Source: Cohnella algarum
GTDB lineage: Bacteria; Bacillota; Bacilli; Paenibacillales; Paenibacillaceae
Direction: 5' to 3'
DNA length: 64,000 nucleotides
NCBI RefSeq assembly: GCF_016937515.1
Contig: NZ_JAFHKM010000002.1
Coordinates: 5,451,001-5,515,000, forward strand
The notes under the pieces were generated by a model. The model ran no database searches. It was not told the origin of the DNA and saw nothing but the letters and a program-made list of their open reading frames with translations. The translations under genes and the position numbers were made by a program. Position 1 is the stretch's first letter; every line of letters begins with the position of its first letter. Below, one piece after another: positions 8,607-17,507 of this stretch.

Positions 8607-9326
8607 CTACTTGGAAACCTCCAGTTTGTAGCCGACGCCCCAAACCGTCGTGATCATCGCCGCCGCTTCGGTCGACACCCGGTTCAGCTTTTCGCGGAGA
8701 CGCTTCACGTGCGTGTCCACCGTCCGCAAATCGCCGAAGAAATCGTAATTCCACACATCCTTCAGCAGTTCCTCGCGCGAGAACACTTTATCGGGAGAAC
8801 TGGCCAAATAATGCAGCAGTTCGTATTCCTTGGGCGTCAAATTGACTTCCTGGCCCCCCGCCGTCACCCGGTGCGCGTCATGCTCGATGACGAGGTGGGG
8901 GAACACGATATTGTTGCTGGCGTTCAGTTCCTTGGACAAAAACGCCGTCGCGGAAGAACGGCGCAAAATCGCCTTGATGCGGAAAATGACTTCGCGCGGG
9001 CTGAACGGCTTCACGACGTAATCGTCCGCGCCGACCTCAAACCCCTGCACCCGGTTGACTTCCTCCCCTTTGGCCGTCAGCATGACGACCGGGGTCGCCT
9101 TGCTTTGACGCAGGCGGGTGCATACTTCGATGCCGTCGATGCCGGGCAGCATCAAGTCCAGCACGATTAGATCGTAATTATCCTGAAGCGCTTTGCGCAA
9201 AGCCGTTTCCCCGTCTTCCGCTTCGTCCACGGAGTACCCTTCTTTTTCCAAATACATTTTGAGCAAACGGCGAATCCGTTCCTCATCGTCTACGACCAAA
9301 ATCCGGTTGCCGGCTTGGTTTGCCAT
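8607..9326 (-). CDS. resD: Response regulator ResD (OmpR/PhoB family)
   Basis: The 239-residue protein has a receiver domain (ILVVDDEERIRRLLKMYL with the acidic pocket, phospho-acceptor in LIVLDLMLPGIDG, and the K of YVVKPFSPRE) and a C-terminal winged-helix DNA-binding domain (LTPKEYELLHYLASS to VWGVGYKLE). ResD activates genes for anaerobic and microaerobic respiration and, in B. subtilis, the res operon itself. I chose ATG 9326 because GGAGGGG lies seven bases upstream; an in-frame TTG two codons earlier is too close. It follows resC and precedes resE as in Bacillus. Confidence 0.95.
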   Translation of the reverse strand: MANQAGNRILVVDDEERIRRLLKMYLEKEGYSVDEAEDGETALRKALQDNYDLIVLDLMLPGIDGIEVCTRLRQSKATPVVMLTAKGEEVNRVQGFEVGADDYVVKPFSPREVIFRIKAILRRSSATAFLSKELNASNNIVFPHLVIEHDAHRVTAGGQEVNLTPKEYELLHYLASSPDKVFSREELLKDVWNYDFFGDLRTVDTHVKRLREKLNRVSTEAAAMITTVWGVGYKLEVSK

Positions 9327-9367
9327 ATGCAATCCCCTCCATTCTTAGGATGTCCCTCGGCCTTCTC

Positions 9368-10630
9368 TTACACGCCCGCGTAGGAGTGCAAGCCGGCGAT
9401 GACGAGATTGACGCCAATCAGCGTAAAGAGGACGACGATAAAACCGATCACCGCCAGCCACGCCGAACGCGTTCCCTGCCAGCCGCGCGAAAGACGCAGG
9501 TGAAGATAGGCGCTGTAGAACAGCCAAGTAATCAAGGCCCATACTTCTTTCGGATCCCAGCCCCAGAACCGGGACCAGGCGATCTGCGCCCAGATCATCG
9601 CAAAGATGAGCGCCCCGAGCGTAAATACCGGGAAGCCGATCGCGATCGCCCGGTACGCGATTTCGTCGAGGTCGTCCGGATCGATCCCTTCCAAATGCGG
9701 CCGGATGACGGCCGCGATCGGCTTGCGGGCGATCAGTCGAATCAGGGCGTACAAGATCAGCCCGCTGAGGATCGACCAGATGATCGTGTTCAGCTTGCGG
9801 CCGGCGTTCACGCCGTTCATCCACGACGGAGCCTCGAACAACGGCTTGTCCATGCCGATGAAGCTGTCCATTTCCAGCGTTTCGCTATTGTACGGGGCGA
9901 CGATCGGCGGGAGCGTATACTCGACCCTTTCCACCGTCGTCTGTTCCTGGCCCGCATCGTCGATCCGGAACTTTTCCTGGCTGAACTGGGCTTCGTACCC
10001 CGCCGCGCGGAAGCCGAATACCGAGACGAGGAAGCCGATCACGATGACGATAAAAACGAGCACCAGCTCGGTCCACTTCTGCGAGCGGCGAGCCGCCTTG
10101 TCGGTGCGCGAATAGTCGAGCACGCGGATCAAATGCACGAGGGCGGCCGCGAAGCCGACCGCGAAAAACGCTTCGCCCAGCGCCGCCGTCGTCACGTGGA
10201 TCGACAGCCAGATCGAATTCAGCGCCGGGATGAGCGGCTGTACCTCGGAAGGGAACACCGAAGCGTAAGCGATAATGATGACGACAAGCGGAAGCGCGAA
10301 AGCCCCCAGCATAACTTTGCGGTAAATCAAATATACAATAATGAAGGCAAGCATGATTGCCATGCCGAGGAAGGTCATGAACTCGTACATATTGCTCGTC
10401 GGAATGTGCCCCGCGCCCTTCCAGCGCGTAAAGAAAAAGGCGAGGTGGGCGATCCAGCCGACGACGGCCAGAATAAATCCGATCTTCCCCCAACGCTTCA
10501 CGTGGGCTTCCGGATCGCGGTTGCTCCATTTTTTTCCGGCTACCGCCACCGCATAGACGATAAATGAGGCGCAGTACAGAAAAAAGGCGGCCAAAAAGGC
10601 ATTTTCACTAAAAGCAAGCCATTGGTTCAA
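9368..10630 (-). CDS. resC: Cytochrome c biogenesis protein ResC (CcsB/CcsA type)
   Basis: ResC and ResB form the System II cytochrome c synthase, which moves heme across the membrane and attaches it to the CXXCH motif of apocytochromes. The 420-residue protein has multiple membrane helices and the tryptophan-rich heme-handling motif WGWDPKEVWALITWLFYSA near the C-terminus, together with conserved histidines (IHVTTAALGEAFF, WLFYSAYLHLRL). It starts with MNQWLAFSENAF 2 bases after the resB stop, and resD follows, so it is inside one operon. Confidence 0.95.
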   Translation of the reverse strand: MNQWLAFSENAFLAAFFLYCASFIVYAVAVAGKKWSNRDPEAHVKRWGKIGFILAVVGWIAHLAFFFTRWKGAGHIPTSNMYEFMTFLGMAIMLAFIIVYLIYRKVMLGAFALPLVVIIIAYASVFPSEVQPLIPALNSIWLSIHVTTAALGEAFFAVGFAAALVHLIRVLDYSRTDKAARRSQKWTELVLVFIVIVIGFLVSVFGFRAAGYEAQFSQEKFRIDDAGQEQTTVERVEYTLPPIVAPYNSETLEMDSFIGMDKPLFEAPSWMNGVNAGRKLNTIIWSILSGLILYALIRLIARKPIAAVIRPHLEGIDPDDLDEIAYRAIAIGFPVFTLGALIFAMIWAQIAWSRFWGWDPKEVWALITWLFYSAYLHLRLSRGWQGTRSAWLAVIGFIVVLFTLIGVNLVIAGLHSYAGV

Positions 10631-10632
10631 CG

Positions 10633-12315
10633 TTAATTCCTCCTGTTATCCAGCGCTTTCGGATCGACCTTGATGCCGGTTTTGCCGAGCGCGGCGGCCA
10701 CTTCCGCCCGGATGCCGTACGTGTTTTTGTTCGTGTGCGCGCCGATCGTAAGCTTGTCGCCGTCGTCGATCCGGAGCCAGATCCGGCGGTGCTGCCAGTA
10801 GAAGCCCATAACGAGCCCGATCATCGAAATGGCGGCCCCTACCCAAATAAACGGCATCGCGCGATCCACGCGCACGTTCAGGGTCGAATTGTACAGCGAA
10901 AACTCGACGTTTTGCATGTCGCCCACTTCGAACGAAAAACGGCCGGTATTGGTGCCGAGCTTTCGGAAGCTTTCGTTCAGCTGGCTTTGCAGCGTCTTGT
11001 TGTCCGCCGACGGCAGCGGGAAATACATATACATTTCGCCGTCCGCTGCGATGCCGGGTCCCGTCACGACAAACACGAAGGCGGGATTGATCGTTTCGCG
11101 CGATTTCGTCATCGGGCGGTTGTACTCGTCCAGGCCGAAATCGGGAAAAAGATTGCTCAACTTCAGCGTATAGGGCCCGGCCTCGTAAGTCAACGGAGGA
11201 TTGGTCATCGGAAGCTCGAACGGGCCGTACGTTTCGCCGGTTTGCGTGTCGATCAGCTTCGGCTTGACCGAAAGGAGCCGGATCCGCTCGTCGTAGTTGT
11301 ACTGGTACAGCTTCAACCCTTCGTAAGATAGCGGGCTGTTCACCTGGATGTCGTGCTGCGCCACCTGCGTCAGCACCGGCTCTTTGACCGGATCGTCGCA
11401 GTCCGCCGTGCATTCGTACAGCGTCGCCTTCGTTTCGTACAGCTTCGCCCTTAGCGTGCCCTTCAGCCTTTCGGGAAGCTCGTCGTCCGTGTAGTACTCG
11501 ACCGTGAATTTCTCGTTCTTGACGTAGTATTGCGTGTTCGGAATTTGCTTGATCTGCCCTTCGTCGAGCGAGACGTACGCGTCCATATGCCAGGCCGGAA
11601 CGGCCCGTCCCAGCACCGCCAGCAAAAACACGATAAGGCCGATATGGTTGATGTAAGGCCCCCAGCGGCTGAACCGGTTCTTCTCGGCGAGCAGCGCCGT
11701 TCCGTCGTTCGGATCCACCCAAACCCGGTAGCGCTTTCGCTTCAGTTCCCTCTGAAACCTCTGCATCCACTCGCCGGCGTCGATCTCGAGCGTCGTTTCG
11801 AATGCGGTCTGCTGGCGCTTCAGAAACGTCATATGCTTGCGCACCTGCTGCTTGGACAGCGCCTTGTAAAGCGGAAGGACGCGGTCGAGGCTGCAAACGA
11901 CGAGCGACGTGCCGATCATGACGAGCAGGCCGATGAACCACCACGATTCATACGTTCGGGACAATCCGAGAAATTGATAAATCGCGCCCCACGTTCCGTA
12001 TGTATCCTTATAATACTGCGCCGGATCGTACAGATTGACGAACGAGCTTTCCTGCGGATAAATCGTGCCCAGCGCCGCGCCGATCAGCGTAATGACGATC
12101 AGCCAGACGGCGATTTTGACGGAGGAAAAAAAGTTCCAGATCCGGTCGATCCAGGACGGGTTCGACTTTTGCGAGCGGCGGGCGACGCCGTCGTACCGCA
12201 TCTCCAGCGGACTGTCCAGCGGCAAGTCTTCGACAAGCGGCTTGCCGCAAGCTTCGCAAAGCACCGTTCCCGTCGGATTTTGATGTCCGCATTCGCATTT
12301 CGTATTTTGAAACAA
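10633..12315 (-). CDS. resB: Cytochrome c biogenesis protein ResB
   Basis: ResB is the second System II synthase subunit and pairs with ResC. The 560 residues start with a zinc-ribbon-like element (CECGHQNPTGTVLCEACG, with CxC and CxxC cysteines), followed by membrane helices around residues 65-90 and 120-140, a further helix near residue 210 and a long extracytoplasmic domain (about 230-490) that ends at a last helix (WVGAAISMIGLVMGFYW). The extracytoplasmic part contains a CTADC cysteine pair of unknown role. It lies between resA and resC in the canonical order. Confidence 0.94.
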   Translation of the reverse strand: MFQNTKCECGHQNPTGTVLCEACGKPLVEDLPLDSPLEMRYDGVARRSQKSNPSWIDRIWNFFSSVKIAVWLIVITLIGAALGTIYPQESSFVNLYDPAQYYKDTYGTWGAIYQFLGLSRTYESWWFIGLLVMIGTSLVVCSLDRVLPLYKALSKQQVRKHMTFLKRQQTAFETTLEIDAGEWMQRFQRELKRKRYRVWVDPNDGTALLAEKNRFSRWGPYINHIGLIVFLLAVLGRAVPAWHMDAYVSLDEGQIKQIPNTQYYVKNEKFTVEYYTDDELPERLKGTLRAKLYETKATLYECTADCDDPVKEPVLTQVAQHDIQVNSPLSYEGLKLYQYNYDERIRLLSVKPKLIDTQTGETYGPFELPMTNPPLTYEAGPYTLKLSNLFPDFGLDEYNRPMTKSRETINPAFVFVVTGPGIAADGEMYMYFPLPSADNKTLQSQLNESFRKLGTNTGRFSFEVGDMQNVEFSLYNSTLNVRVDRAMPFIWVGAAISMIGLVMGFYWQHRRIWLRIDDGDKLTIGAHTNKNTYGIRAEVAAALGKTGIKVDPKALDNRRN

Positions 12316-12348
12316 TGAAGCTTATGCCTCCTTGCAGGGAGCCTGCGG

Positions 12349-12879
12349 CTAGAACAGCCGTTCGACCCTCTCTTCGATAAATGCTTCGCTCATCGGCCCG
12401 CCGATGGCGATTTCTTCGATGGTGCCGTCCGATCCGATAAAAAACGTGGTCGGATATTCCCGCAAGCCGTACAGTCGTTCGATTTTGCGATTTTTGTCGA
12501 GCAGGATGGGAAAATTCACGCCGACGCTTTGCGCGAAGCTGCGAACGCTCACCCTGTCTTCGCTCAGGTTGATGCCGACGACCTGGAGCCCCTGGTCCTG
12601 CCACTTTTCGTACACCTTCTGCAGGTCGGGCATTTCGTTGCGGCACGGAGGACAAAACGTTCCCCAGAAATTCAGCACGAGCGGCTTGCCTTTATAATCG
12701 TCCAAGGAATGCGTCTCCCCGGACAGATCCGCGAGCGTAAATTCGGGCGCCCCTTGGCCGGTTTCGAGCACTTCGGACGTTTTGAAAAAAGATTGCCCGA
12801 TCGCGTATCCGCCGATCGCGACGACGAAGGCGAGGATGATATACTGGATGGGCTTCCGGTAACGCTTCAATGATTTCAC
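12349..12879 (-). CDS. resA: Thiol-disulfide oxidoreductase ResA
   Basis: ResA keeps the heme-binding cysteines of apocytochrome c reduced on the outer face of the membrane. The 176-residue protein has an N-terminal membrane anchor (IQYIILAFVVAIGGYAIG) and a thioredoxin-like domain with the active site NFWGTFCPPCRNEM and the cis-proline region YPTTFFIG. The motif is CPPC where B. subtilis ResA has CEPC, so the redox tuning may differ. A GTG start is used and the ribosome-binding site is weak. It is the first gene of resABCDE and has promoter-like sequence upstream. Confidence 0.94.
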   Translation of the reverse strand: MKSLKRYRKPIQYIILAFVVAIGGYAIGQSFFKTSEVLETGQGAPEFTLADLSGETHSLDDYKGKPLVLNFWGTFCPPCRNEMPDLQKVYEKWQDQGLQVVGINLSEDRVSVRSFAQSVGVNFPILLDKNRKIERLYGLREYPTTFFIGSDGTIEEIAIGGPMSEAFIEERVERLF

Positions 12880-12920
12880 CGCCGTATTTCCGTTTTTTTT
12901 CGCGTAAAACCTTCGACTTG

Positions 12921-12926
12921 ATTATA
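12921..12926 (-). promoter_or_regulatory. Probable -10 box of the res operon promoter
   Basis: On the minus strand TATAAT occurs about 45 bases before the resA start, with a poor -35 (TTGCCT at a long spacing of about 19). A weak -35 fits an activator-dependent promoter such as one driven by ResD or Fnr. Confidence 0.5.
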
Positions 12927-12979
12927 ACGAAAATACCGGGGCCGCAGGCAAGCGCCCGGACCTCCGGTTATGAACATTG

Positions 12980-12995
12980 TGTGACGTAAATCACT
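12980..12995. promoter_or_regulatory. Crp/Fnr-type palindrome upstream of resA
   Basis: TGTGACGTAAATCACT matches the Crp-Fnr family pattern TGTGA-N6-TCACA with one mismatch. It overlaps the stop codon of rluB and is centred roughly 70 bases upstream of the likely res transcription start, a class I activator distance. A regulatory role for an Fnr-family protein is inference. Confidence 0.5.
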
Positions 12996-13737
12996 CCGCC
13001 CGGTTCGCGTCTTCCGCCCCGTCCGCGGCCTCCGTCAGCAGCCGGACTTCGTCGCCGGACAGCTTGCGGTATTTGCCCCGCTGCAAATTGTCGAGCGCAA
13101 GTCCCCCGAACGAAATGCGCTTGAGCCGGATGACGGGGTGATGGATCGCCTCGAACATCCGCCGCACCTGCCGGTTGCGCCCCTCGCGGATCGTAATGCG
13201 GATGGTGGCCTGCTTTTTGTCGGGGTCCACGTCGTGGTATTCGACGTCGGCCGGCGCGGTCATCCCGTCCTCCAGCTTGATGCCCCGCTTCAGCTTGTCC
13301 AGCGCGTCGCCGTGCGGCACCCGCTCCACGGTGGCCAAATACGTCTTCGGGACGTGGTGCCGCGGGTGCATCAGCTTATGCGCCAGCTCGCCGTCGTTCG
13401 TGAGCAGGAGCAGGCCCTCCGTATCGAAATCGAGCCGTCCCACCGGATAGACCCGCTCGTTGACGCCTTTCAGGTAGTCCGTCACGACGGGGCGCCCTTT
13501 CGGATCGTTGACGCTCGTGATGACGCCTTTGGGCTTGTTGAACATCAAATAAATCTTTCGTTCGGAGCGGATCCGCTTTCCGTTCACCGCGATATCGTCC
13601 TTGGCGGGGTCGGCTTTCACGCCGAGCTCGGTCACGACTTCCCCGTTGACCGTCACTTTCCCCTCTTTTATCAGTTCCTCGCATTTGCGCCTCGAGGCGA
13701 CGCCGGCATTCGCGAGTACTTTTTGCAATCGTTCCAA
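12991..13737 (-). CDS. rluB: 23S rRNA pseudouridine synthase RluB
   Basis: The 248-residue protein has an N-terminal S4 RNA-binding domain (MERLQKVLANAGVASRRKCE) and an RsuA/RluB catalytic domain with YPVGRLDFDTEGLLLLTND, where the aspartate of GRLDFDTEG is the family's catalytic residue. Family members of this type isomerise a uridine in helix 89 of 23S rRNA (U2605 in E. coli numbering). The C-terminal part holds GRNRQVRRMFEA. The order rluB-spmB-spmA-dacB matches B. subtilis (ypuL). Confidence 0.93.
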   Translation of the reverse strand: MERLQKVLANAGVASRRKCEELIKEGKVTVNGEVVTELGVKADPAKDDIAVNGKRIRSERKIYLMFNKPKGVITSVNDPKGRPVVTDYLKGVNERVYPVGRLDFDTEGLLLLTNDGELAHKLMHPRHHVPKTYLATVERVPHGDALDKLKRGIKLEDGMTAPADVEYHDVDPDKKQATIRITIREGRNRQVRRMFEAIHHPVIRLKRISFGGLALDNLQRGKYRKLSGDEVRLLTEAADGAEDANRAE

Positions 13738-13777
13738 TGATGTTCACCTCATCCTTCATCATACATGGACGAAAGGT

Positions 13778-14308
13778 TTAAAACAACAACAAGCATGCGG
13801 CGACGGCGGCGAAAAAACCGACGACGTCCGAAAACAGGCCGACCTTGAGGGCGTAGCCGGAACGCCGGATGCCGATGGCGCCGAAGTAGACGGTCAGCAC
13901 GTAAAGCGTCGTATCGGTGCTCCCTTGAATGGTCGACGCGATGCGGGCGATCATCGAATCCGGGCCGAACTCCTTGATCAGGTCGGTCGTGTAGGCAAGG
14001 GCGCCCGCTCCGGTAATCGGCCGCAGCAGACCGAGCGGCAGCACGTCGCCGGGGACGCCGATCCGTTCGAAAAACGGGCGGACGAGGCCGACGAGGGCGT
14101 CAAGCGCTCCCGAAGCGCGGAACATGCTGATCGCAGTCAGCATGCCGACCAGATGGGGGATGATGCCGATCGCGGTTTGAAAGCCGTCCTTCGCCCCGTC
14201 GACGAACGTCTCGTAAACGGGCACTTTCCGAAACGCGGCATAGAGCGGAATGAAGACGATGAGCATCGGAATCGCCCAGGCGGACAAAGCGTGAAGAAAG
14301 GAGAGCAT
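13778..14308 (-). CDS. spmB: Spore maturation protein B
   Basis: SpmB is a 176-residue polytopic membrane protein with the nucleoside-recognition/Gate-type fold. It acts with SpmA and DacB in spore core dehydration. Visible features are hydrophobic helices and the family-like segments VPVYETFVDGAKDGFQTAIG, PLGLLRPITGAGALAYT and STDTTLYVLTVYFGAIGIRR. The gene starts 3 bases after the spmA stop, so the two are translated together. Confidence 0.92.
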   Translation of the reverse strand: MLSFLHALSAWAIPMLIVFIPLYAAFRKVPVYETFVDGAKDGFQTAIGIIPHLVGMLTAISMFRASGALDALVGLVRPFFERIGVPGDVLPLGLLRPITGAGALAYTTDLIKEFGPDSMIARIASTIQGSTDTTLYVLTVYFGAIGIRRSGYALKVGLFSDVVGFFAAVAACLLLF

Positions 14309-14311
14309 CGA

Positions 14312-14941
14312 TCACCCTCCTTTCGTTTCCGCCTCGGCCGGACCCAAGCGAAGCGGCGGCGCTTTTCGGTTGCGGCTCCGGTACCATCGGTCGGCGGCGA
14401 TCGCAGCCCCGGTCGAGACGATCGTGGCAAGCAGCGTCGACGAGATAATGTCCGCGGGATGAGCGGAGCCGAAATTCATCCGGATCGCGATCAGCGTCGT
14501 CGGCACGAGCGTGATGCTGGCCGTATTGAGGGCAAGCAGCGTGCACATCGCGGGCGTGGCCGTGTCGGGACGGGGATTGAGCTTCTGCAGCTCCTGCATC
14601 GCCCGAATCCCCATCGGCGTTGCGGCATTGCCGAGTCCGAGCAGGTTAGCGCTCATATTCGAAAGGATAAAGCCGAAGGCGGGGTGGTTGTTGGGCACGT
14701 CCGGAAACAGCCAGCGCACGGCAGGAGCGACCGCTCGCGAAAGCAGGCCGACCAGCCCGGCCGATTCGGCGATGCGCATCATGCCGAGCCAGAACACCAT
14801 GATGCTGATCAGCCCGAAGCAAACGGTAACGCCCGTCTGCGCTCCCGCGAATACCGCCTCCGTCACCTGCTGAACGCGGCCGTTGACGGCGGCGTAGCCG
14901 ACGCTGAACACGATCATCCCGAGCCAAATCCCGTTGACCAA
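14312..14941 (-). CDS. spmA: Spore maturation protein A
   Basis: SpmA (209 residues) is the partner of SpmB in spore core dehydration and heat resistance. It is a polytopic membrane protein with helices starting at MVNGIWLGMIVFSVGYAAV and the conserved central stretch NMSANLLGLGNAATPMGI. It follows dacB by about 28 bases on the same strand and precedes spmB, the same three-gene order as in B. subtilis, so the sigma-E-controlled dacB-spmAB operon appears intact. Confidence 0.93.
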   Translation of the reverse strand: MVNGIWLGMIVFSVGYAAVNGRVQQVTEAVFAGAQTGVTVCFGLISIMVFWLGMMRIAESAGLVGLLSRAVAPAVRWLFPDVPNNHPAFGFILSNMSANLLGLGNAATPMGIRAMQELQKLNPRPDTATPAMCTLLALNTASITLVPTTLIAIRMNFGSAHPADIISSTLLATIVSTGAAIAADRWYRSRNRKAPPLRLGPAEAETKGG

Positions 14942-14969
14942 TTGAACCGCCCTCCCCCAAAATCAAAAA

Positions 14970-16070
14970 TCATTCATGGCTTGCCTCTGTCAGGCCGATC
15001 GTTCCGATCGTCCGGTCGCCGATCCGGAAGATCAGCTTGCCGCGATACCCGAACGCATAATCCAGGCTTGTCGAAGCGGCCGGCGCGAAATGCGCTTTTA
15101 GCTGCTCCCGCTCTCCCTGCGCGAGAGGGTAAGCGAATTCGGTCATCGCGATATAAGGATAGCCCGCGAAAGGTTCTCCCTTCCCTATAATTCGCTGCAG
15201 CGGATAACGGGCGAATCCGTAATCGAGCATGTTTCGATGGTCGAGCCAATCGTCCCGATCGTTCAGCGTTACCGCGACGAGCTGCTGGCCGTTTTTCGTG
15301 GCGGAACTGACGAGGCAGCGCAGCGCTTTTTTCGTATAGCCCGTTTTGACGCCGTCCGCGCCTTCGTACTGAAACAGCATTTTATTTTTGTTGACCCACT
15401 TGTAATCCCATGGATCGTACGGATTCGGAGCCGTCTTGACCTTCGTTCTGACGATTTCCCGAAACAAATCGTTATGCAGCGCGTAAGCGGCAAGCTTGGC
15501 CAAATCGTTTGCGGTCGAATAATGGCCGTCCTGGTCCAGCCCGCTCGGATTCGCGAAACGGGTGCGGTCCAGCCCGAGCTCTTCCGCTTTGCGATTCATC
15601 AAAAAAACGAACCCTTCCACGCTTCCGCCCACATGCTCGGCAATCGCCATGGCCGCGTCGTTGCCGGACCGAAGCATGAGGCCGTATAGCATATCGGCCA
15701 GCTTCATTTTTTCCCCGGCTTTCAGATAGATGGAGGAACCTTCTTTGCCGGCGGCGCGTTTGCTCACGGTGACGACGCCGCTCGGATCTCCATGCTCGAT
15801 CGCGACGATCGCGGTCATGATTTTCGTCAGGCTCGCGATTCGCATTGGCTCGTCGCCGCGGTGATCGTACAACAGGCGCCCGGATCGGACGTCGATCAGC
15901 GCCGCCGCTTGGGCGTGCGTCGACGGGCGGCCGACGGCTCCCGGGCCGTGCGGCTGCGAGGACGAGGCGTACGCGCGGGAAACGTGAAACGCGGGCGGAA
16001 CGAGCGCGAGGCATCCGCCGAACAAGGCGATTATCGCGTAGCGGGTTATGGATGCTACGGCGTGCTTCAT
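14970..16070 (-). CDS. dacB: Sporulation-specific D-alanyl-D-alanine carboxypeptidase DacB
   Basis: DacB trims pentapeptide side chains in spore cortex peptidoglycan and so limits cross-linking. The 366-residue protein has a signal peptide (ITRYAIIALFGGCLALVPP, cleavage probably near AYASS) and the three penicillin-binding motifs SLTKIMTA, SGNDAA and KTGYTKKA. GGAGG lies six bases before the ATG. Position next to spmAB supports the sporulation-specific DacB rather than the vegetative DacA. Confidence 0.94.
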   Translation of the reverse strand: MKHAVASITRYAIIALFGGCLALVPPAFHVSRAYASSSQPHGPGAVGRPSTHAQAAALIDVRSGRLLYDHRGDEPMRIASLTKIMTAIVAIEHGDPSGVVTVSKRAAGKEGSSIYLKAGEKMKLADMLYGLMLRSGNDAAMAIAEHVGGSVEGFVFLMNRKAEELGLDRTRFANPSGLDQDGHYSTANDLAKLAAYALHNDLFREIVRTKVKTAPNPYDPWDYKWVNKNKMLFQYEGADGVKTGYTKKALRCLVSSATKNGQQLVAVTLNDRDDWLDHRNMLDYGFARYPLQRIIGKGEPFAGYPYIAMTEFAYPLAQGEREQLKAHFAPAASTSLDYAFGYRGKLIFRIGDRTIGTIGLTEASHE

Positions 16071-16087
16071 GTTGTGCCTCCTGATTC

Positions 16088-16116
16088 AAAATATGTCGGC
16101 ATGTCCAAAAGTATGT
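16088..16116 (-). promoter_or_regulatory. Possible sigma-E promoter of dacB-spmAB
   Basis: On the minus strand ACATACT is followed after 14 bases by CATATTTT, ending about 18 bases before the dacB ATG. Spacing and the -10 resemble sigma-E promoters (CATAnnnT), but the -35 is only a fair match and the start site would be very close to the gene. Confidence 0.3.
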
Positions 16117-16134
16117 CCGCTCTCATGCGAAATG

Positions 16135-16160
16135 AAAAACCGGCCAAATCGGCCGGTTTC
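16135..16160 (-). terminator. Rho-independent terminator after ytfJ
   Basis: AAACCGGCC and GGCCGGTTT form a 9-base-pair stem with a 5-base loop; on the minus strand T residues follow. It separates the ytfJ transcript from the dacB operon. Confidence 0.8.
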
Positions 16161-16192
16161 CCTCTTGCTGCCATAGGCCAGTTCGTTTCGGG

Positions 16193-16669
16193 CTACATCA
16201 GATCCGGAGACGGAGAGCGAATGGCGATATTTTCGTTCCCTTCGCGTTGCGGACCCGTTTTGATCAAGCCCTGGAGTTTTTCGACCCAGGCCGGTGCCGC
16301 ATCGATCAGCCTTTCGAGCAGATGGGTCTGATTGTCCAGGGGAACGATTTTGACTCCTTGCACGCCGACGACCAGAAACGCGATCGGCGTGATCGAAACG
16401 CCGCCGCCGCTGCCCCCGCCGAACGGAAGCGCGACGGACGCGCGGTGCGCGTCGGACGGGCTGCCGCCGGCGCCCGCGCTATCGGTTTCGTCGGCCGCCT
16501 GAAATTCGCTGCCCCCGGCCGCGAATCCGAACCCGACTTTGGAAATCGGCATAATGACGCTGCCGTCCGGCGTTTGGACCGGCTCGCCGACGATGGTGTT
16601 GACGTCCACCATTTCCTTGATATTTTCCATTGCCGTTTGCATAAGGCCTTTAATCGGATGCTCGGACAT
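16193..16669 (-). CDS. ytfJ: GerW family sporulation protein YtfJ
   Basis: The 158-residue protein begins HPIKGLMQTAMENIKEMVD and contains TPDGSVIMPISKVGFGFAAG and a glycine-rich middle (FGGGSGGGVSITPIAFLVV), the typical GerW/YtfJ arrangement. Family members are made in the forespore and are needed for normal lysozyme-dependent germination in B. subtilis. It lies directly after the DUF2953 gene ytfI, which is also its neighbour in Bacillus, and is closed by a terminator. Confidence 0.92.
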   Translation of the reverse strand: MSEHPIKGLMQTAMENIKEMVDVNTIVGEPVQTPDGSVIMPISKVGFGFAAGGSEFQAADETDSAGAGGSPSDAHRASVALPFGGGSGGGVSITPIAFLVVGVQGVKIVPLDNQTHLLERLIDAAPAWVEKLQGLIKTGPQREGNENIAIRSPSPDLM

Positions 16670-16760
16670 CGTGACACTCCTTTTCTTTTTCGCATTCTAC
16701 GCGGTTTCATTTTGCTACAACGCCGAGCTTTTTATTCGCCGGCCGTCGGCTGGCCGGACG

Positions 16761-17435
16761 CTAAGAACCGGGAGCCGCGCGCCACGATCGCACCGTCTTC
16801 GCGATTCGCAGGGCGCCGGTTCCGAATTTGGCCAACTCGACGAACGCATCGCCGAATCGGAGACGAAAATCCGCTTCCCAGACGATCGAAAGTTCCTCGC
16901 CGGAATAATTGGGCTTCACGCTGCCGTGGGGATGGGTTTTAAGCGCGACGAAATGACCCGTCAGGGCGGCCGCGCAACCGAGAACCGACCAGGCAAGCCC
17001 GGCTGCGGTCCCGGTCAGCGCCGCGTCGCCCAGCCCGATCTCGATGTCGAGACGCCACCTCGTGCATTCCACCTTGCGCAGCAATTTTCGAACCCTTTTT
17101 TTGAAATGGAAAACGTTGCCGAGCAATGTTCGGTACCTTTTCATAAACCGAGAAGCGCCGCGCATGCCGATCCGCTTGGTCGTTCGTTTCTTGCGCCGGA
17201 TCAGGCCTGCTTCCTCTTTTCCCCTTTGCCGATAGACGATATCGAAATCTTTGATCATGATCGAAGGAATGGCCGTCTGGATCCGGACAAGCCCGAACAA
17301 CGCTCTCGCGATGACGACCAGCTGGTCGAAATGGCCGCTGCGCGAATAACGGATCCGAATTCTGATGGACGAAGCCCATACGGCAATCGCCAATGCCAAC
17401 ACGCATCCGATCGCCAAGAAATGCCAAAAAGCCAT
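16761..17435 (-). CDS. ytfI: DUF2953 domain-containing protein YtfI
   Basis: The 224-residue protein has an N-terminal membrane helix (FLAIGCVLALAIAVWASS) followed by a basic linker (RRKKRTTKRIG) and a C-terminal domain typical of DUF2953, with WRLDIEIGLGDAALTG and a long aromatic C-terminal strand region. Its molecular function is unknown; the pairing with ytfJ points to sporulation. I used the ATG at 17435, which begins MAFWHFLAIG at the membrane helix, rather than an earlier codon 19 positions upstream. Confidence 0.85.
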   Translation of the reverse strand: MAFWHFLAIGCVLALAIAVWASSIRIRIRYSRSGHFDQLVVIARALFGLVRIQTAIPSIMIKDFDIVYRQRGKEEAGLIRRKKRTTKRIGMRGASRFMKRYRTLLGNVFHFKKRVRKLLRKVECTRWRLDIEIGLGDAALTGTAAGLAWSVLGCAAALTGHFVALKTHPHGSVKPNYSGEELSIVWEADFRLRFGDAFVELAKFGTGALRIAKTVRSWRAAPGS

Positions 17436-17507
17436 ACGTTCCCCGCCGCCTTTCGTGTGGGAATAGTATGGCCTTTTCCGGTTTCGGTTCATACGGCTGG
17501 AACCGAT

